Part shown: positions 1-9,959 of the stretch, in pieces | Layout: each line of letters opens with the position of its first letter | How positions within the stretch are numbered: the stretch's first letter is position 1 | Source: Paenibacillus lemnae | GTDB lineage: Bacteria > Bacillota > Bacilli > Paenibacillales > Paenibacillaceae | Assembly (NCBI RefSeq): GCF_012933385.1 | Contig: NZ_JABBPN010000008.1 | Location: forward strand, 62,001 to 126,000 | Length of the DNA stretch: 64,000 nt | Direction of reading: 5' to 3' | The notes under the pieces: model-generated | Told to the model about the DNA's origin: nothing | Seen by the model: only the letters and a program-made list of their open reading frames with translations | The model's database searches: none | Translations under genes and position numbers: made by a program

Positions 1-1543
1 TGTGCCGAGCGGCTTCGATCTGCCGGATAAAGTATGCCCGGACTGCGGGAGTCCGTTAAAAGGTGAGGGACAGGATATTCCGTTCGAAACGTTCCTTGGT
101 TTCAAAGGCGACAAGGTTCCGGATATTGACTTGAACTTCTCTGGCGAATATCAGCCTGAAGCTCATAATTACACGAAGGTCATGTTTGGAGAAAAGAATG
201 TATTCCGTGCAGGCACGATCGGTACAGTAGCTGAAAAGACGGCTTTCGGATTTGCCAAAAAATACGAGGAACAGCATCAGAAGCGCTGGCGCGGAGCAGA
301 GCTCAGCAGACTGGCTGGCGGATGTACCGGCGTGAAAAGAAGCACCGGGCAGCATCCGGGTGGTATCGTCGTCGTCCCGGATTATATGGAAGTCGAGGAT
401 ATTACGCCTGTTCAATTTCCGGCAGATGATGTTAAGGCAGAGTGGAAGACGACCCATTTTGACTATCATGCCTTTGATGCGAACCTGCTGAAGCTGGATA
501 TACTGGGACATGATGACCCTACCATGATGCGCATGCTGCAGGATCTGACCGGTGTGGATCCGACAACGATTCCGATGAATGATCCTAAAGTCATGAGTAT
601 GTTTAACTCGACGGAGGCGCTGGGTGTTACTCCGGAGCAGATCCGCTCGCCTGTAGCTACTTTCGGGGTGCCGGAGATGGGAACCAAATTCGTACGTCAG
701 ATGCTGATCGAATCCCAGCCGTCCAGCTTTGCAGATTTGCTGCAAATTTCCGGGCTGTCTCATGGAACCGGTGTTTGGCTGGGGAATGCACAGGAGCTGA
801 TCAAGAATGGCACCTGCAACATCAAGACCGTGATCGGCTGTCGTGATGATATTATGCTGTTTTTGATTTATAAAGCGGGTATGGATGCTGGTCTGGCCTT
901 TAAAATTACGGAAAGTGTACGTAAAGGCAAGGGTCTGAGTCAGGACTGGATCGATGAGATGAAGCGCTGTAAAGTTCCGCAGTGGTACATTGACTCCTGT
1001 CTGAAGATCCAGTATATGTTTCCAAAAGCGCATGCTGCTGCCTATGTCATCTCAGCCGTAAGGACAGCCTATTTCAAGCTGTATTATCCGATTGAGTATT
1101 ATGCAACATACTTCTCGGTGAGAGCGGAAGATTTCGATATCGAGTTATGCTGCCAGGGATATGACTCCATTCATCGGCGCATTGTGGAGATCGAACAGCT
1201 TGGGTTTCAGGCCAGTACCAAAGAGAAGAGCATGCTTTCCATTCTTGAGATGGCATTGGAGATGACCGCACGCGGATTTACATTCAAGAGCATCGATCTG
1301 TATCGTTCCGATGCCTTAAGATTTACAGTGGATGGCAATGCACTGATTCCGCCATTCTCGGCCCTGCAGGGCATTGGGGATAACGCAGCCCGAAATATCG
1401 CTGCTGCGAAGGAACAGGGAGAGTTCTTGTCCATTGAAGATTTCCAGCAGAAATCCAAGGCCAGCAAAACAGCAGTCGAGCTTCTTACACAGATGGGCTG
1501 CTTCAGAGGCCTGCCGGAAAGCAACCAGCTTTCTCTGTTTTGA
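1..1543 (+). CDS. polC: DNA polymerase III PolC-type alpha subunit, C-terminal part (5' end outside window)
   Basis: This is the C-terminal third of the replicative DNA polymerase of low-GC Gram-positives; full-length proteins have about 1,430 residues, so the gene starts upstream of the window. Fragment residues 12-15 (CPDC) belong to a zinc-binding element. PDIDLNFSG at residues 40-48 carries two palm-domain catalytic aspartates. [16 protein letters not shown] and the later finger-domain segments are typical of PolC. The protein ends in QLSLF, a good match to the beta-clamp binding motif. The GTG at position 2 is only where the window cuts the frame and is not a start. PolC directly before rimP-nusA is the normal Bacillales order. 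Confidence 0.97.
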   Translation, partial: VPSGFDLPDKVCPDCGSPLKGEGQDIPFETFLGFKGDKVPDIDLNFSGEYQPEAHNYTKVMFGEKNVFRAGTIGTVAEKTAFGFAKKYEEQHQKRWRGAELSRLAGGCTGVKRSTGQHPGGIVVVPDYMEVEDITPVQFPADDVKAEWKTTHFDYHAFDANLLKLDILGHDDPTMMRMLQDLTGVDPTTIPMNDPKVMSMFNSTEALGVTPEQIRSPVATFGVPEMGTKFVRQMLIESQPSSFADLLQISGLSHGTGVWLGNAQELIKNGTCNIKTVIGCRDDIMLFLIYKAGMDAGLAFKITESVRKGKGLSQDWIDEMKRCKVPQWYIDSCLKIQYMFPKAHAAAYVISAVRTAYFKLYYPIEYYATYFSVRAEDFDIELCCQGYDSIHRRIVEIEQLGFQASTKEKSMLSILEMALEMTARGFTFKSIDLYRSDALRFTVDGNALIPPFSALQGIGDNAARNIAAAKEQGEFLSIEDFQQKSKASKTAVELLTQMGCFRGLPESNQLSLF

Positions 1544-1621
1544 TCTAATTTATGGCGCAGATGTCCGATACGAATGCACGCTGCGGAGTTGCAGAGCGTG
1601 ATGGCAGTCAAGGACTCATAC

Positions 1622-1650
1622 TTGTCACTATTGGCAGACTATGTTATAAT
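1622..1650 (+). promoter_or_regulatory. Sigma-A promoter of the rimP-nusA-infB operon
   Basis: TTGTCA at 1622-1627 and TATAAT at 1645-1650 are separated by 17 bases. TG at 1642-1643 makes this an extended -10 element. It lies in the polC-rimP gap and is the only strong promoter seen before the rimP-to-ribF gene run. Confidence 0.75.
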
Positions 1651-1682
1651 TTTTTTGGTAATCATGGAGATAAAACCGTTGT

Positions 1683-1710
1683 GTAAAGAGTGGGGCAACC
1701 CACTCTTTAC
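1683..1710 (+). promoter_or_regulatory. Hairpin in the rimP 5' leader
   Basis: A perfect 12-bp stem (GTAAAGAGTGGG paired with CCCACTCTTTAC) closes a GCAA tetraloop. It lies between the promoter at 1622-1650 and the rimP Shine-Dalgarno site. The following bases are TCTTTGG, not a clean U run, so it is a poor intrinsic terminator on its own. Stable hairpins before rimP occur in other Firmicutes, and an attenuator or processing role is inferred. Confidence 0.6.
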
Positions 1711-1751
1711 TCTTTGGTATATAGGAAATGAAGTGTTGGAGGTTATGTTCT

Positions 1752-2213
1752 TTGAGCACATCGAAGATTAAAAGTACCGTAGAAGAGATGGTGCAGCCGT
1801 ATTTGGAAGAACGCGGCTTTGAGCTGGTAGATGTGGAATACGTAAAAGAAGGAAGCAATTGGTTTTTACGTGTATTTGTAGACAAGGACGGCGGCATTGA
1901 CATTGATGACTGCGGCTTGATCAGCGAATACCTGAGCCAGAAGCTGGATCAGAATGATCCGGTTCCGACCGCTTACTTTTTAGAAGTATCCTCTCCCGGT
2001 GCAGAGCGTCCGCTGAAGAAGCAGGAAGACGTGGCGAAAGCCGTTGGCAAGGATGTTTTTGTAACGGTATATGAAGCACTGGACGGAACGAAAGAATTTG
2101 AAGGTAAACTTCTTTCTTTTGACAATGAGGAACTTGTGATTCAGACCGGCAAGAAAACGCACGTCGTTCCATACGGTAGAGTTGCCAGTGCCAGACTGGC
2201 CATCATTTTTTAA
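1752..2213 (+). CDS. rimP: Ribosome maturation factor RimP
   Basis: RimP (YlxS) helps assemble the 30S subunit before the nusA operon products act. The protein has 153 residues, the usual length. The N-terminal half contains ELVDVEYVKEG and LRVFVDKDGGI, followed by the family hallmark LEVSSPGAERPL. The C-terminal half is the small beta-barrel domain. I chose the TTG at 1752 because GGAGG at 1738-1742 is nine bases upstream and the protein then begins MSTSKIKSTVEEMV, as in relatives. The ATG at 1728 would precede the Shine-Dalgarno site, and the ATG at 1745 is out of frame. It is the first gene of the nusA-infB operon. Confidence 0.95.
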   Translation: MSTSKIKSTVEEMVQPYLEERGFELVDVEYVKEGSNWFLRVFVDKDGGIDIDDCGLISEYLSQKLDQNDPVPTAYFLEVSSPGAERPLKKQEDVAKAVGKDVFVTVYEALDGTKEFEGKLLSFDNEELVIQTGKKTHVVPYGRVASARLAIIF

Positions 2214-2245
2214 ACGGTATTTATGAAAGGGGGAACCGATTTTCA

Positions 2246-3343
2246 ATGAGTATGGATTTTATTGAAGCAATGAACGAGTTGGAGAGAGATAAAGGGATCA
2301 GCAAGGATGTGCTGTTTGAAGCGATTGAGGCCGCGCTGATTTCGAGCTATAAGCGGAACTTCAACACCGCTCAAAATGTACGGGTCGATATGAACCGGAA
2401 TACAGGTGTGATCAAGGTATATGCCCGTAAGCTCGTAGTAGAAGAGGTGTTGGATCCACGCACTGAAATTTCGATTCCGGCTGCCCGGGAAATCAACCCG
2501 CATTTTCAGGTTGAAGATGTAGCTGAAATTGAAGTGACACCTAGAGATTTCGGACGGATTGCAGCACAGACTGCCAAACAGGTCGTAACCCAACGTATCC
2601 GTGAAGCGGAGCGAGGTTTGATCTATAGTGCATTTATCGATAAAGAAGATGATATTGTAACCGGCACGCTGCAGCGTCAGGATATGCGTAACATCTATAT
2701 CGACCTTGGCAAAATCGAAGCAGCCCTGCCGCTGACAGAACTGATGCCTAACGAGAAATTCAAGCACGGTGATCGGATCAAGGCTTACATCACAAAAGTC
2801 GAGAACACCACCAAAGGTCCTCAAATTATTCTCTCCCGTACACATCCAGGACTGTTGAAACGTTTGTTTGAACTGGAAGTTCCCGAGATATTTGACGGCG
2901 TCGTTGAAATTCGTTCGGTTGCACGTGAAGCAGGTTTCCGCTCGAAGATTGCGGTGTATTCACGCAATGAAGAGGTAGATCCGGTGGGATCATGTGTCGG
3001 TCCCAAAGGGATGCGCGTCCAAACTATCGTTAACGAGCTGCGCGGTGAGAAAATTGACATCGTCCGTTACTCGGAGCAGGTGGAGGAGTATGTTGCAAAC
3101 GCACTGAGCCCTTCCAAGGTTCTGGAGGTACAGGTGTTTGAAGACGAGAAGATGGCCCGTGTCATTGTGCCTGATTATCAGCTTTCTTTGGCAATCGGGA
3201 TCAAAGGTCAGAATGCCCGTCTTGCAGCCAAGCTGACAGGTTGGAAAATCGATATTAAGAGTGAAAGCCAGGCGGAACAGGAATACGGCAGACCCAAAAC
3301 CCTGACAGGTGAAATGCATCAGGATTCCGTCTCCGTCGACTAA
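2246..3343 (+). CDS. nusA: Transcription termination/antitermination factor NusA
   Basis: NusA binds RNA polymerase and modulates pausing, termination and antitermination. The 365-residue product has the N-terminal polymerase-binding domain (about residues 1-125), an S1 domain (about 135-200, including DIVTGTLQRQDMRNIYIDLG) and two KH domains. The motif VGSCVGPKGMRVQTIV marks KH1, and AIGIKGQNARLAAKLTGWKIDI marks KH2. It lacks the acidic C-terminal repeats of enterobacterial NusA, as expected for Bacilli. The ATG at 2246 follows an AAAGGGGG ribosome site. It sits 32 bases after rimP and shares its transcript. Confidence 0.98.
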   Translation: MSMDFIEAMNELERDKGISKDVLFEAIEAALISSYKRNFNTAQNVRVDMNRNTGVIKVYARKLVVEEVLDPRTEISIPAAREINPHFQVEDVAEIEVTPRDFGRIAAQTAKQVVTQRIREAERGLIYSAFIDKEDDIVTGTLQRQDMRNIYIDLGKIEAALPLTELMPNEKFKHGDRIKAYITKVENTTKGPQIILSRTHPGLLKRLFELEVPEIFDGVVEIRSVAREAGFRSKIAVYSRNEEVDPVGSCVGPKGMRVQTIVNELRGEKIDIVRYSEQVEEYVANALSPSKVLEVQVFEDEKMARVIVPDYQLSLAIGIKGQNARLAAKLTGWKIDIKSESQAEQEYGRPKTLTGEMHQDSVSVD

Positions 3344-3367
3344 GTCAAACTGACGGGGGTGCTGGTA

Positions 3368-3676
3368 GTGAAACAAAGAAAAATACCGCTTCGAAAATGC
3401 GTGGCATGTCAGGAAATGATGTCCAAAAAGCAGCTTATCCGTGTTGTGAAAACACCCGAAGATACAGTGCTTATTGACCTGACAGGCAAGAAGTCAGGCA
3501 GGGGCGCTTATTTGTGTGGAAAGCTGTCTTGCTTCAAACTGGCACAGAAAAACAAAGCGCTGGACCGTGCATTGAAAGCTCCTGTCCATTCCGAAATCTA
3601 TGGGCAGCTGGCTCAGGATTTTGTCCAGGTGGAAGAGGAATTTCTTGCGGCGAAGGATCGGGAATCGGATGAATAA
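3368..3676 (+). CDS. ylxR: YlxR family RNA-binding protein (RNase P modulator RnpM type, DUF448)
   Basis: This is a small nucleic-acid-binding protein of the nusA operon. Its B. subtilis counterpart has been linked to binding RNase P RNA. The 102-residue product starts MKQRKIPLRKCVACQ, and its signature GRGAYLCGKLSCF follows at about residue 43. The GTG at 3368 was chosen because it lies about eight bases after a GGGGG ribosome site. The GTG at 3359 would sit on that site. The stop overlaps the ylxQ start by eight bases, which indicates translational coupling. Confidence 0.93.
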   Translation: MKQRKIPLRKCVACQEMMSKKQLIRVVKTPEDTVLIDLTGKKSGRGAYLCGKLSCFKLAQKNKALDRALKAPVHSEIYGQLAQDFVQVEEEFLAAKDRESDE

Positions 3677-3995
3677 TAAGCTGCTTTCCAATTTAGGTCT
3701 TGCTATGCGCGCAGGCAAAGTGGTTACCGGCGATGAGATCGTACTCAAAGCCGTCCGGTCAACTGAAGCAAAAATGGTCATTCTGGCGGGTGACGCCTCA
3801 GATAATACAAAAAAGAAGTTCCGCGATAAATGCGGTTCTTACAAAATCCCTCTGGTAATCGGATTTGACCGGGAAAGACTGGGCACAAGCGTAGGTAAAC
3901 CCGAGCGGGTTGTGCTGGCCATTACGGATCAAGGATTCGCAGAAATGATCTCTAAGAAATTGGAGACAATGTCGGAGGTGGAGTATATTGAGTAA
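3669..3995 (+). CDS. ylxQ: YlxQ, ribosomal L7Ae/L30e/S12e/Gadd45-family protein
   Basis: This 108-residue protein has the L7Ae fold, which typically binds kink-turn [26 protein letters not shown] and the later [18 protein letters not shown] segment are typical of the YlxQ branch. The exact role is unknown, although location between ylxR and infB is conserved. The ATG at 3669 lies inside the end of ylxR. An upstream in-frame ATG at 3600 would only add residues with no family match. The gene also overlaps infB by eight bases. Confidence 0.9.
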   Translation: MNNKLLSNLGLAMRAGKVVTGDEIVLKAVRSTEAKMVILAGDASDNTKKKFRDKCGSYKIPLVIGFDRERLGTSVGKPERVVLAITDQGFAEMISKKLETMSEVEYIE

Positions 3996-6615
3996 ACAGG
4001 AAAACAAGGACAATAAACTTCGTGTATATGAGTACGCCAAATCGCTCAATATGAGCAGTAAAGAGATTATAACCATTCTTAAGCGTTTGAACGTTCCGGT
4101 TAATAATCACATGAGTGTAATGGAGAACGACACCGTATCGAAAGTAGAGCAGTTTTTCAAAGATATTAAATCGAATGCTGCTTCAAAGAGAGACGGTTCC
4201 GAAACTTCCCGCGGTGAGCAGCGCAAGCCCGCATCTGTATCAGATAATGGTTCTGCACAGGCAGTGAAATCACAAGCGGAAGCATCAGGCAATACAAACG
4301 ACGGCAGCCGGAATGGGCATGGCGGCAGCCGCAGTCAAGGTCAAAGAGATTCAGTTCAAACCCAGGAGCAGGGCCAGCCCAAAAAACAACAGGAAAAGCA
4401 GGTAGGTATGAATAGTAGAAATCAACAAACCCAAAACCAGACTTCCGGTTCCCAGCAGCGTTCAAGCGGCGGGCAGGATAACCGCAGAAGCAGTAATTCA
4501 TCGACAACTCAGGGAAGCTCGAACAACAATCGAAACAGAACTCCTCAAAGCTCAGGTCAGCAGGGGGCCAGCCGTCCGCAGCAAAATTCCGGACAGCAAT
4601 CGAACAACCGCGGTCCTCAGGGAGCAGGTACGCAAAGTGGTCGTTCCGACAGCCAGCAGCGTACCGGCGGCGGGTTCAACTCCGGCAGCAATAACAACAG
4701 CGGTGGACGCGGCGGAAATCGCAGTGGAGGCGGCGGCAACAACAATCGCCCGGGCTTCAAGAATTCTAACGACAATCGTCAGGGCGGGTACCGCAACAAC
4801 CGCGGCGGAAAGAACAACCGCGGACGTAATCAGAACCAGCCTCCGCGCGAGAAAATCGACAACACGCCGAAGAAAATTATCGTCCGTGGTAATATGACGG
4901 TCGGTGAAACGGCAAAACTGCTCCATAAGGATGCTTCTGAAGTGATCAAGAAGCTGATTTTCCTCGGTGTGATGGCTACCATCAATCAGGAGCTTGATAT
5001 CGACACCATCCTCCTTCTGTCCGGTGAATTCGGCGTTGAAGTTGAAGTGAAGATTCCGGTGGAGGAAGATCGCTTCGAAACATTGGAAGAAACGGATGAA
5101 GAGGCAGATTTGAAAGAACGTCCTCCTGTCGTAACTATTATGGGTCACGTTGACCATGGTAAAACGACGCTGCTTGATGCCATTCGTTCTACGAATGTAA
5201 CTGGCGCTGAAGCAGGCGGCATTACACAGCATATCGGAGCGTACCAGGCAGAGATCAACAACAAAAAAATCACGTTCCTCGATACACCGGGTCACGAAGC
5301 CTTTACAGCTATGCGTGCACGTGGTGCGCAGGTAACAGATATGACGATTATCGTAGTCGCAGCGGATGACGGTGTTATGCCGCAGACCGTTGAGGCTATC
5401 AATCACGCCAAGGCAGCTGGCCTGCCAATCATCGTAGCTGTGAACAAGATCGACAAACCGGACGCGAATCCGGATAAAGTAAAGCAGGAATTGACCGAGT
5501 ATGAGCTTGTTCCTGAGGAATGGGGCGGCGATACGATCTTTGTGAATGTTTCGGCGAAACAGCGCATGGGTCTTGAAGATCTGCTCGAAATGATCCTGCT
5601 TGTGGCTGAAGTGAATGAGTACAAGGCTAACCCGGATAAGCGGGCTCGCGGTACCGTAATTGAAGCCGAACTGGATAAAGGCAGAGGTCCTGTTGCCCGT
5701 ATTCTGGTACAGCACGGAACACTGAAGGTTGGAGACGCATTTGTGGCAGGTAACTGCTTCGGACGTATCCGTGCCATGGTTAATGATAAAGGTCGCCGTT
5801 TAAAGGAAGCCGGTCCTTCTACACCTGTAGAAATCACAGGCTTGACCGAAGTTCCTGGTGCCGGCGATCCATTCCTGGTGTTTGAGGACGAGCGTAAAGC
5901 CCGCTCTATCGCTGACAGACGTGCGATTACACAGCGTCAGTCTGAGTTGAACTACGGAACTCGTGTCACCCTTGATGATCTGTTTCAACATATCAAAGAC
6001 GGTGAAATGAAAGACCTGAATGTTATTATCAAAGGTGATGTGCAGGGCTCTGTCGAAGCACTTAAAGGCTCATTGAACAAGATTGAAGTGGAAGGCGTTC
6101 GCGTTAAGATTTTACACAGCGGTGCAGGAGCCATTACCGAGTCCGATATTATTTTGGCAGCGGCTTCCAATGCAATTGTGATTGGATTTAACGTTCGACC
6201 TGATACCCAGGCTAAACAAACGGCAGACCAGGAAAAAGTTGATATTCGTCTGCATCGTGTCATTTACAATGTAATTGAGGAAATTGAACAGGCTATGAAG
6301 GGGATGCTGGATCCTGAATATAAGGAAACCGTCATCGGTCATGCAGAAGTGCGTAATACGTTTAAAGTCAGCAAGGTCGGCACAATCGCAGGCTGTATGG
6401 TAACTTCAGGTAAAATTTCCCGAAATGCAGAAATGCGCCTGATTCGAGACGGCATTGTTGTTCATGAAGGCAAGATTGATTCCCTCAAACGTTTCAAGGA
6501 TGATGCTAAAGATGTCGCACAGGGTTATGAATGCGGGATTACTTTGGCAAGCTATAGTGACGTCAAAGAAGGAGACGTTATCGAAGCCTTTATCATGGAA
6601 ACAGTGGAGCGCTAA
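3988..6615 (+). CDS. infB: Translation initiation factor IF-2
   Basis: IF-2 is the GTPase that brings fMet-tRNA to the 30S subunit and promotes 50S joining. The product has 875 residues. Residues 1-55 are the first IF2_N domain. Residues about 66-292 are a low-complexity N/Q/S/G/R linker. A second IF2_N domain follows at about 299-355. The GTPase core has GHVDHGKT at 386-393, then DTPGHEAF and NKID. EF-Tu-like domain II and the tRNA-binding C-terminus complete it. The TTG at 3988 follows a GGAGGTGG ribosome site at 3974-3981; translation is coupled to ylxQ by overlap. Confidence 0.98.
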   Translation: MSKQENKDNKLRVYEYAKSLNMSSKEIITILKRLNVPVNNHMSVMENDTVSKVEQFFKDIKSNAASKRDGSETSRGEQRKPASVSDNGSAQAVKSQAEASGNTNDGSRNGHGGSRSQGQRDSVQTQEQGQPKKQQEKQVGMNSRNQQTQNQTSGSQQRSSGGQDNRRSSNSSTTQGSSNNNRNRTPQSSGQQGASRPQQNSGQQSNNRGPQGAGTQSGRSDSQQRTGGGFNSGSNNNSGGRGGNRSGGGGNNNRPGFKNSNDNRQGGYRNNRGGKNNRGRNQNQPPREKIDNTPKKIIVRGNMTVGETAKLLHKDASEVIKKLIFLGVMATINQELDIDTILLLSGEFGVEVEVKIPVEEDRFETLEETDEEADLKERPPVVTIMGHVDHGKTTLLDAIRSTNVTGAEAGGITQHIGAYQAEINNKKITFLDTPGHEAFTAMRARGAQVTDMTIIVVAADDGVMPQTVEAINHAKAAGLPIIVAVNKIDKPDANPDKVKQELTEYELVPEEWGGDTIFVNVSAKQRMGLEDLLEMILLVAEVNEYKANPDKRARGTVIEAELDKGRGPVARILVQHGTLKVGDAFVAGNCFGRIRAMVNDKGRRLKEAGPSTPVEITGLTEVPGAGDPFLVFEDERKARSIADRRAITQRQSELNYGTRVTLDDLFQHIKDGEMKDLNVIIKGDVQGSVEALKGSLNKIEVEGVRVKILHSGAGAITESDIILAAASNAIVIGFNVRPDTQAKQTADQEKVDIRLHRVIYNVIEEIEQAMKGMLDPEYKETVIGHAEVRNTFKVSKVGTIAGCMVTSGKISRNAEMRLIRDGIVVHEGKIDSLKRFKDDAKDVAQGYECGITLASYSDVKEGDVIEAFIMETVER

Positions 6616-6635
6616 GGTAAAGAGGTGAATTAGAC

Positions 6636-6989
6636 ATGGCTAAAATTCGTACAGGACGGGTTGGAGAGCAGATCAAGAAAGAGCTGAGCCAGCTTATCCA
6701 GACCGAAATGAAAGACCCGAGAATCGGCTTCATTACCGTAACAGGTGTCGATGTAACCAGCGATTTGTCCCAGGCGAAAGTGTACCTCAGTGTGCTTGGT
6801 GACGATGAACAAAAAGCGGCTACCCTGAAAGGGCTGGAGAAAGCAAACGGTTTTCTCCGCTCGGAACTCGGGAAACGGGTCCGCCTCCGGCATGTGCCTG
6901 AGCTGTTGTTCAAGTTCGATGAATCCATCGAATACGGAAGCCGCATTGAGAAACTGCTGGGCGAAATCGGTGACCGGGAAGACAGTTAG
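6636..6989 (+). CDS. rbfA: 30S ribosome-binding factor RbfA
   Basis: RbfA is a KH-fold cold-shock factor that matures the 3' region and helix 1 area of 16S rRNA. The 117-residue protein begins [21 protein letters not shown] and contains [24 protein letters not shown], both characteristic. The C-terminal [17 protein letters not shown] is also conserved. The ATG at 6636 follows AAGAGGTG at 6619-6626. It follows infB after 20 bases in the same operon. Confidence 0.97.
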   Translation: MAKIRTGRVGEQIKKELSQLIQTEMKDPRIGFITVTGVDVTSDLSQAKVYLSVLGDDEQKAATLKGLEKANGFLRSELGKRVRLRHVPELLFKFDESIEYGSRIEKLLGEIGDREDS

Positions 6990-7017
6990 ATCAATTGTTT
7001 CATAAAGGAGAAGGCGA

Positions 7018-7995
7018 ATGCTGACTTATGAACAGGAACTTCAGCAGGCAAAACAATTTTTGCTGGAGCATGATGATTATCTGATCGTGTCGCATGTTCA
7101 GCCCGATGGAGATGCAGTCAGTTCCACCCTCGCGGTGGGCTGGCTTCTCTCGCGTTTGGGCAAGAAATTCGTAATGATCAACGAAGGTGTGATCCCGAAA
7201 CGGATGCAATTTCTTTGGCATGCAGACGAGCTGCTGGATATGTCGGTAAACCGGCCAAAACGTAAATTCGACAATATCATTTGTGTGGATTGCGCGGATT
7301 TTCAGCGTGTCGGCAGGACGCAGGAGCTGTTCTCGGAACAGTCACTCCTTTTGAATATCGACCATCATCCCACGAACGACCGGTATGGACATGTGAATGT
7401 TGTACTTCCGGAAGCAGCCGCTACCGCAGAAATTTTGTATGATCTGCTGAATTCGTTTGATGTCGAGTGGGACGCTGATATCGCTTCAGCTATTTATACA
7501 GGTCTGCTTACAGATACAGGCGGTTTCAGATATTCAAACACATCTTCGAAAGTTATGGGCATCGCTTCAGAGCTTCTATCACATGGAGTAAACGGACCTG
7601 ACCTTGCCGAGTCGCTGCTAGAAGAAATGACCCTTCCTCAAATAAAGGTGCTCGTTCAGGCTTTAAACACGTTACAGATGACCGATGATGGCAGGATTGC
7701 CTGGGTCTTTGTTACTCCTGAACAAATGAGAGAAACGGGAGCCGTAAATGAAGATCTCGAAGGGATTGTAAATTATCCCCGTAATATTCAAGGTGTAGAA
7801 GTAGGTATTTTGTTTAAATCTCTGGAATCCGGGGCTGTCAAGGCAAGCTTTCGATCTGCAGGACATGTGGACGTGGCTGCCCTGGCCCAGTCATTTGGCG
7901 GCGGCGGACATGTCCGTGCGGCAGCGTGCCGAATCGAAGGGGATTTACAAAGTGTCATAACTCAGGTTGTAGAAGTGGTGAAAAAAGCATTATGA
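7018..7995 (+). CDS. nrnA: Bifunctional oligoribonuclease / pAp phosphatase NrnA (DHH family)
   Basis: NrnA degrades RNA oligomers of a few nucleotides and dephosphorylates 3'-phosphoadenosine 5'-phosphate. The 325-residue protein has the N-terminal DHH domain with VSHVQPDGDAVSST, NIDHHPTND and TGLLTDTGGFRY. The C-terminal DHHA1 domain ends in FGGGGHVRAAAC. These carry the metal and substrate ligands of the family. It is placed between rbfA and truB, whereas in B. subtilis nrnA (ytqI) lies elsewhere. The ATG at 7018 follows AAGGAG, and its stop overlaps the truB start. Confidence 0.93.
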   Translation: MLTYEQELQQAKQFLLEHDDYLIVSHVQPDGDAVSSTLAVGWLLSRLGKKFVMINEGVIPKRMQFLWHADELLDMSVNRPKRKFDNIICVDCADFQRVGRTQELFSEQSLLLNIDHHPTNDRYGHVNVVLPEAAATAEILYDLLNSFDVEWDADIASAIYTGLLTDTGGFRYSNTSSKVMGIASELLSHGVNGPDLAESLLEEMTLPQIKVLVQALNTLQMTDDGRIAWVFVTPEQMRETGAVNEDLEGIVNYPRNIQGVEVGILFKSLESGAVKASFRSAGHVDVAALAQSFGGGGHVRAAACRIEGDLQSVITQVVEVVKKAL

Positions 7996-8903
7996 CAGAA
8001 TTTGATGGTATACTTCCAGTTGATAAACCAGCCGGATGGACCTCACACGATGTGGTGGCTAAAGTACGCGGTATATTAGGTATGAGACGAATTGGACACG
8101 CAGGTACGCTGGACCCTGAAGTCACAGGGGTACTTCCTCTTTGTCTGGGACGAGCGACGCGGGTTGTCGAATATATGCAGGAGCTTCCCAAAGAATATCA
8201 TGCGGTGCTTCGTCTCGGATTCTCAAGCGACACAGAGGATATTACAGGGACAGTGACTGAGCGGGTGGATGAAGTCCATGTATCCCGTGAGGAAGCAGAA
8301 GAGGCACTGGTTTCTTTCCTAGGAGAGATTTCACAAGTCCCTCCGATGTATTCTGCTGTTAAAGTGGGAGGGAAGCGGCTTTATGAGCTTGCTCGCGAAG
8401 GAAAAACAGTGGAGCGCAAGAGCCGCAGTGTTACGATCTACGAGATCGAGATGACGGATTTTGTGCAGCGGGATCACGAGACGGACATTTCATTCCGGGT
8501 GCTGTGCTCCAAAGGAACCTATATACGCACTTTATGTGTCGATATCGGAAAAGCTCTGGGATATCCTGCAGTTATGGTGAAACTGGAGCGTACGCTTTCT
8601 GCAGGTATATCGGCATCACATTGTCTGAGTTTGGAACAGATATCCCGTCATATGGAGGATGGCACACTGGTTTCAGCGCTTGTCCCTCCAGATCAGGCGA
8701 TTCAGCATCTTCCGTCACATACGGTGAGTGACGAGAAGAGAAGTGCGGCACTGCAGGGACAGCGGCTTTCATTCCGTGCTGTCCTGCCTCCGGTAGAACA
8801 TCATGATGATCTAAGGCTGTACGATACAGAAAACCGGTTCCTTGGCATTTTTCGCAGGCAGGAAGAATCGGGCGCTATAATACCCGTCAAGGTGTTTAAT
8901 TAG
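7992..8903 (+). CDS. truB: tRNA pseudouridine(55) synthase TruB
   Basis: TruB makes pseudouridine-55 in the T-loop of tRNAs. The 303-residue protein starts MTEFDGILPVDKPAGWTSHD and has the catalytic motif GHAGTLDPEVTGVL with Asp41 as nucleophile. The later SKGTYIRTLCVDIG is also typical. A start further upstream is possible in frame, but the ATG at 7992 gives the family's N-terminus. It overlaps the nrnA stop in an ATGA junction, so the two are translationally coupled. Confidence 0.97.
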   Translation: MTEFDGILPVDKPAGWTSHDVVAKVRGILGMRRIGHAGTLDPEVTGVLPLCLGRATRVVEYMQELPKEYHAVLRLGFSSDTEDITGTVTERVDEVHVSREEAEEALVSFLGEISQVPPMYSAVKVGGKRLYELAREGKTVERKSRSVTIYEIEMTDFVQRDHETDISFRVLCSKGTYIRTLCVDIGKALGYPAVMVKLERTLSAGISASHCLSLEQISRHMEDGTLVSALVPPDQAIQHLPSHTVSDEKRSAALQGQRLSFRAVLPPVEHHDDLRLYDTENRFLGIFRRQEESGAIIPVKVFN

Positions 8904-8945
8904 TGGCAGCCGATTTTATATAAGTGAATTGCAGGTGAAGAGCAT

Positions 8946-9893
8946 ATGGAAATCGTTTCGCTGTCTTTTCCTCTAACCGTAGAACAGATCTCCCGGCACG
9001 GACATGCGCAGACGGCAGCTATCGGTCAGTTTGACGGACTTCATCTGGGGCATGCCAGCGTGATTTCGACAGCTGTTGAAATATCGCGCAGGGAAGGCCA
9101 TCCTGCTGCGGTCATGACGTTTTTTCCCCATCCTAAAGACGTGATGCGTAAGGGGAATTATGAAGGCTATCTGACTCCGCAGGAAGACAAGCAGAAACTG
9201 CTTGCTGATATGGGTGTCGATGTACTGTATGTAATGAATTTTAATGAGGAATTTTCCTTAGTCAGTCCGGAACAATTTATCTCCGAGGTACTGAAGCCCC
9301 TGCAGCTTCATACCATTGTGGTAGGATTTGATTTTCGCTTCGGACATAAAGGGGCTGGACATGCCGATATGCTGCATGAGATGAGTGGAGGTATGATGGA
9401 GGTGGTCATCGTTCCCCCTCTTCTCGTGGATGGTGAGAAGGTAGGGAGTTCCCCCATCCGTACTGCACTGCAGGCCGGCAGGATGGATGAAGTCAACCGC
9501 TCTTTAGGGCGTCATTACCGCATTTCTGGAACAGTCATCCATGGTGAAAAGCGCGGCCGGCAAATTGGCTTCCCTACAGCGAACCTGGAGCTTAAGGCAC
9601 CTTATGTAACACCTGCTCAAGGGGTCTATGCTGTTAGAGCACACTGTTCCTCAGATGGCGTATGGCGTGAAGGTGTTATGAGTATCGGTCTCAAGCCTAC
9701 TTTTCATGAAGGGATGGCCGAGCCGGTATACGAGGTGCATCTGCTTGATTTTGAAGGCGATCTGTATGGTCAGGTCATGACTGTAGATTTGATTGCTTTT
9801 ATCCGAGGCCAGCTTAAATTCAATTCCATCAACGAATTGATTGATCGTATTTCTCAGGATGTGAATGAAACAAGGCAGCTATTTTTAGACTGA
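8946..9893 (+). CDS. ribF: Bifunctional riboflavin kinase / FAD synthetase
   Basis: RibF turns riboflavin into FMN and then FAD. The 315-residue protein has the nucleotidyltransferase domain first, with GQFDGLHLGH at residues 27-36 and FFPHPKDVM. The flavokinase domain is C-terminal, with GEKRGRQIGFPTANLE and VMSIGLKPTF. The ATG at 8946 follows AGGTGAAG. It is the last gene of the rimP-ribF run; the next gene, rpsO, has its own promoter. Confidence 0.96.
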   Translation: MEIVSLSFPLTVEQISRHGHAQTAAIGQFDGLHLGHASVISTAVEISRREGHPAAVMTFFPHPKDVMRKGNYEGYLTPQEDKQKLLADMGVDVLYVMNFNEEFSLVSPEQFISEVLKPLQLHTIVVGFDFRFGHKGAGHADMLHEMSGGMMEVVIVPPLLVDGEKVGSSPIRTALQAGRMDEVNRSLGRHYRISGTVIHGEKRGRQIGFPTANLELKAPYVTPAQGVYAVRAHCSSDGVWREGVMSIGLKPTFHEGMAEPVYEVHLLDFEGDLYGQVMTVDLIAFIRGQLKFNSINELIDRISQDVNETRQLFLD

Positions 9894-9944
9894 ATTATTT
9901 TTTAATGATTTGTCCATGTTTCATTTTCTTTTTAAGGTAAACTA

Positions 9945-9953
9945 TGCTATACT
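9945..9953 (+). promoter_or_regulatory. Extended -10 promoter of rpsO
   Basis: TGCTATACT at 9945-9953 is an extended -10 element in an AT-rich stretch. The -35 region (TTTTCT at 9924-9929, 18-base spacing) is weak. It would start a leader of about 100 nt before rpsO. Confidence 0.55.
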
Positions 9954-9959
9954 CTTTAA

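Noticed and set aside
56..1033. Long minus-strand open frame opposite polC
   Set aside because: It is antisense to a clear PolC reading frame, and its product has no recognisable family sequence or ribosome site.
4250..4860. Repeat-rich region inside infB considered as a repeat array
   Set aside because: It is the Q/N/G/S/R-rich disordered linker of IF-2 and stays in frame; there are no regularly spaced identical repeats, so it is not a CRISPR array or satellite.
4552..5715. Minus-strand open frame of 387 codons opposite infB
   Set aside because: It lies opposite the low-complexity linker and GTPase part of IF-2; the product is a composition artefact with runs of A, V and T.
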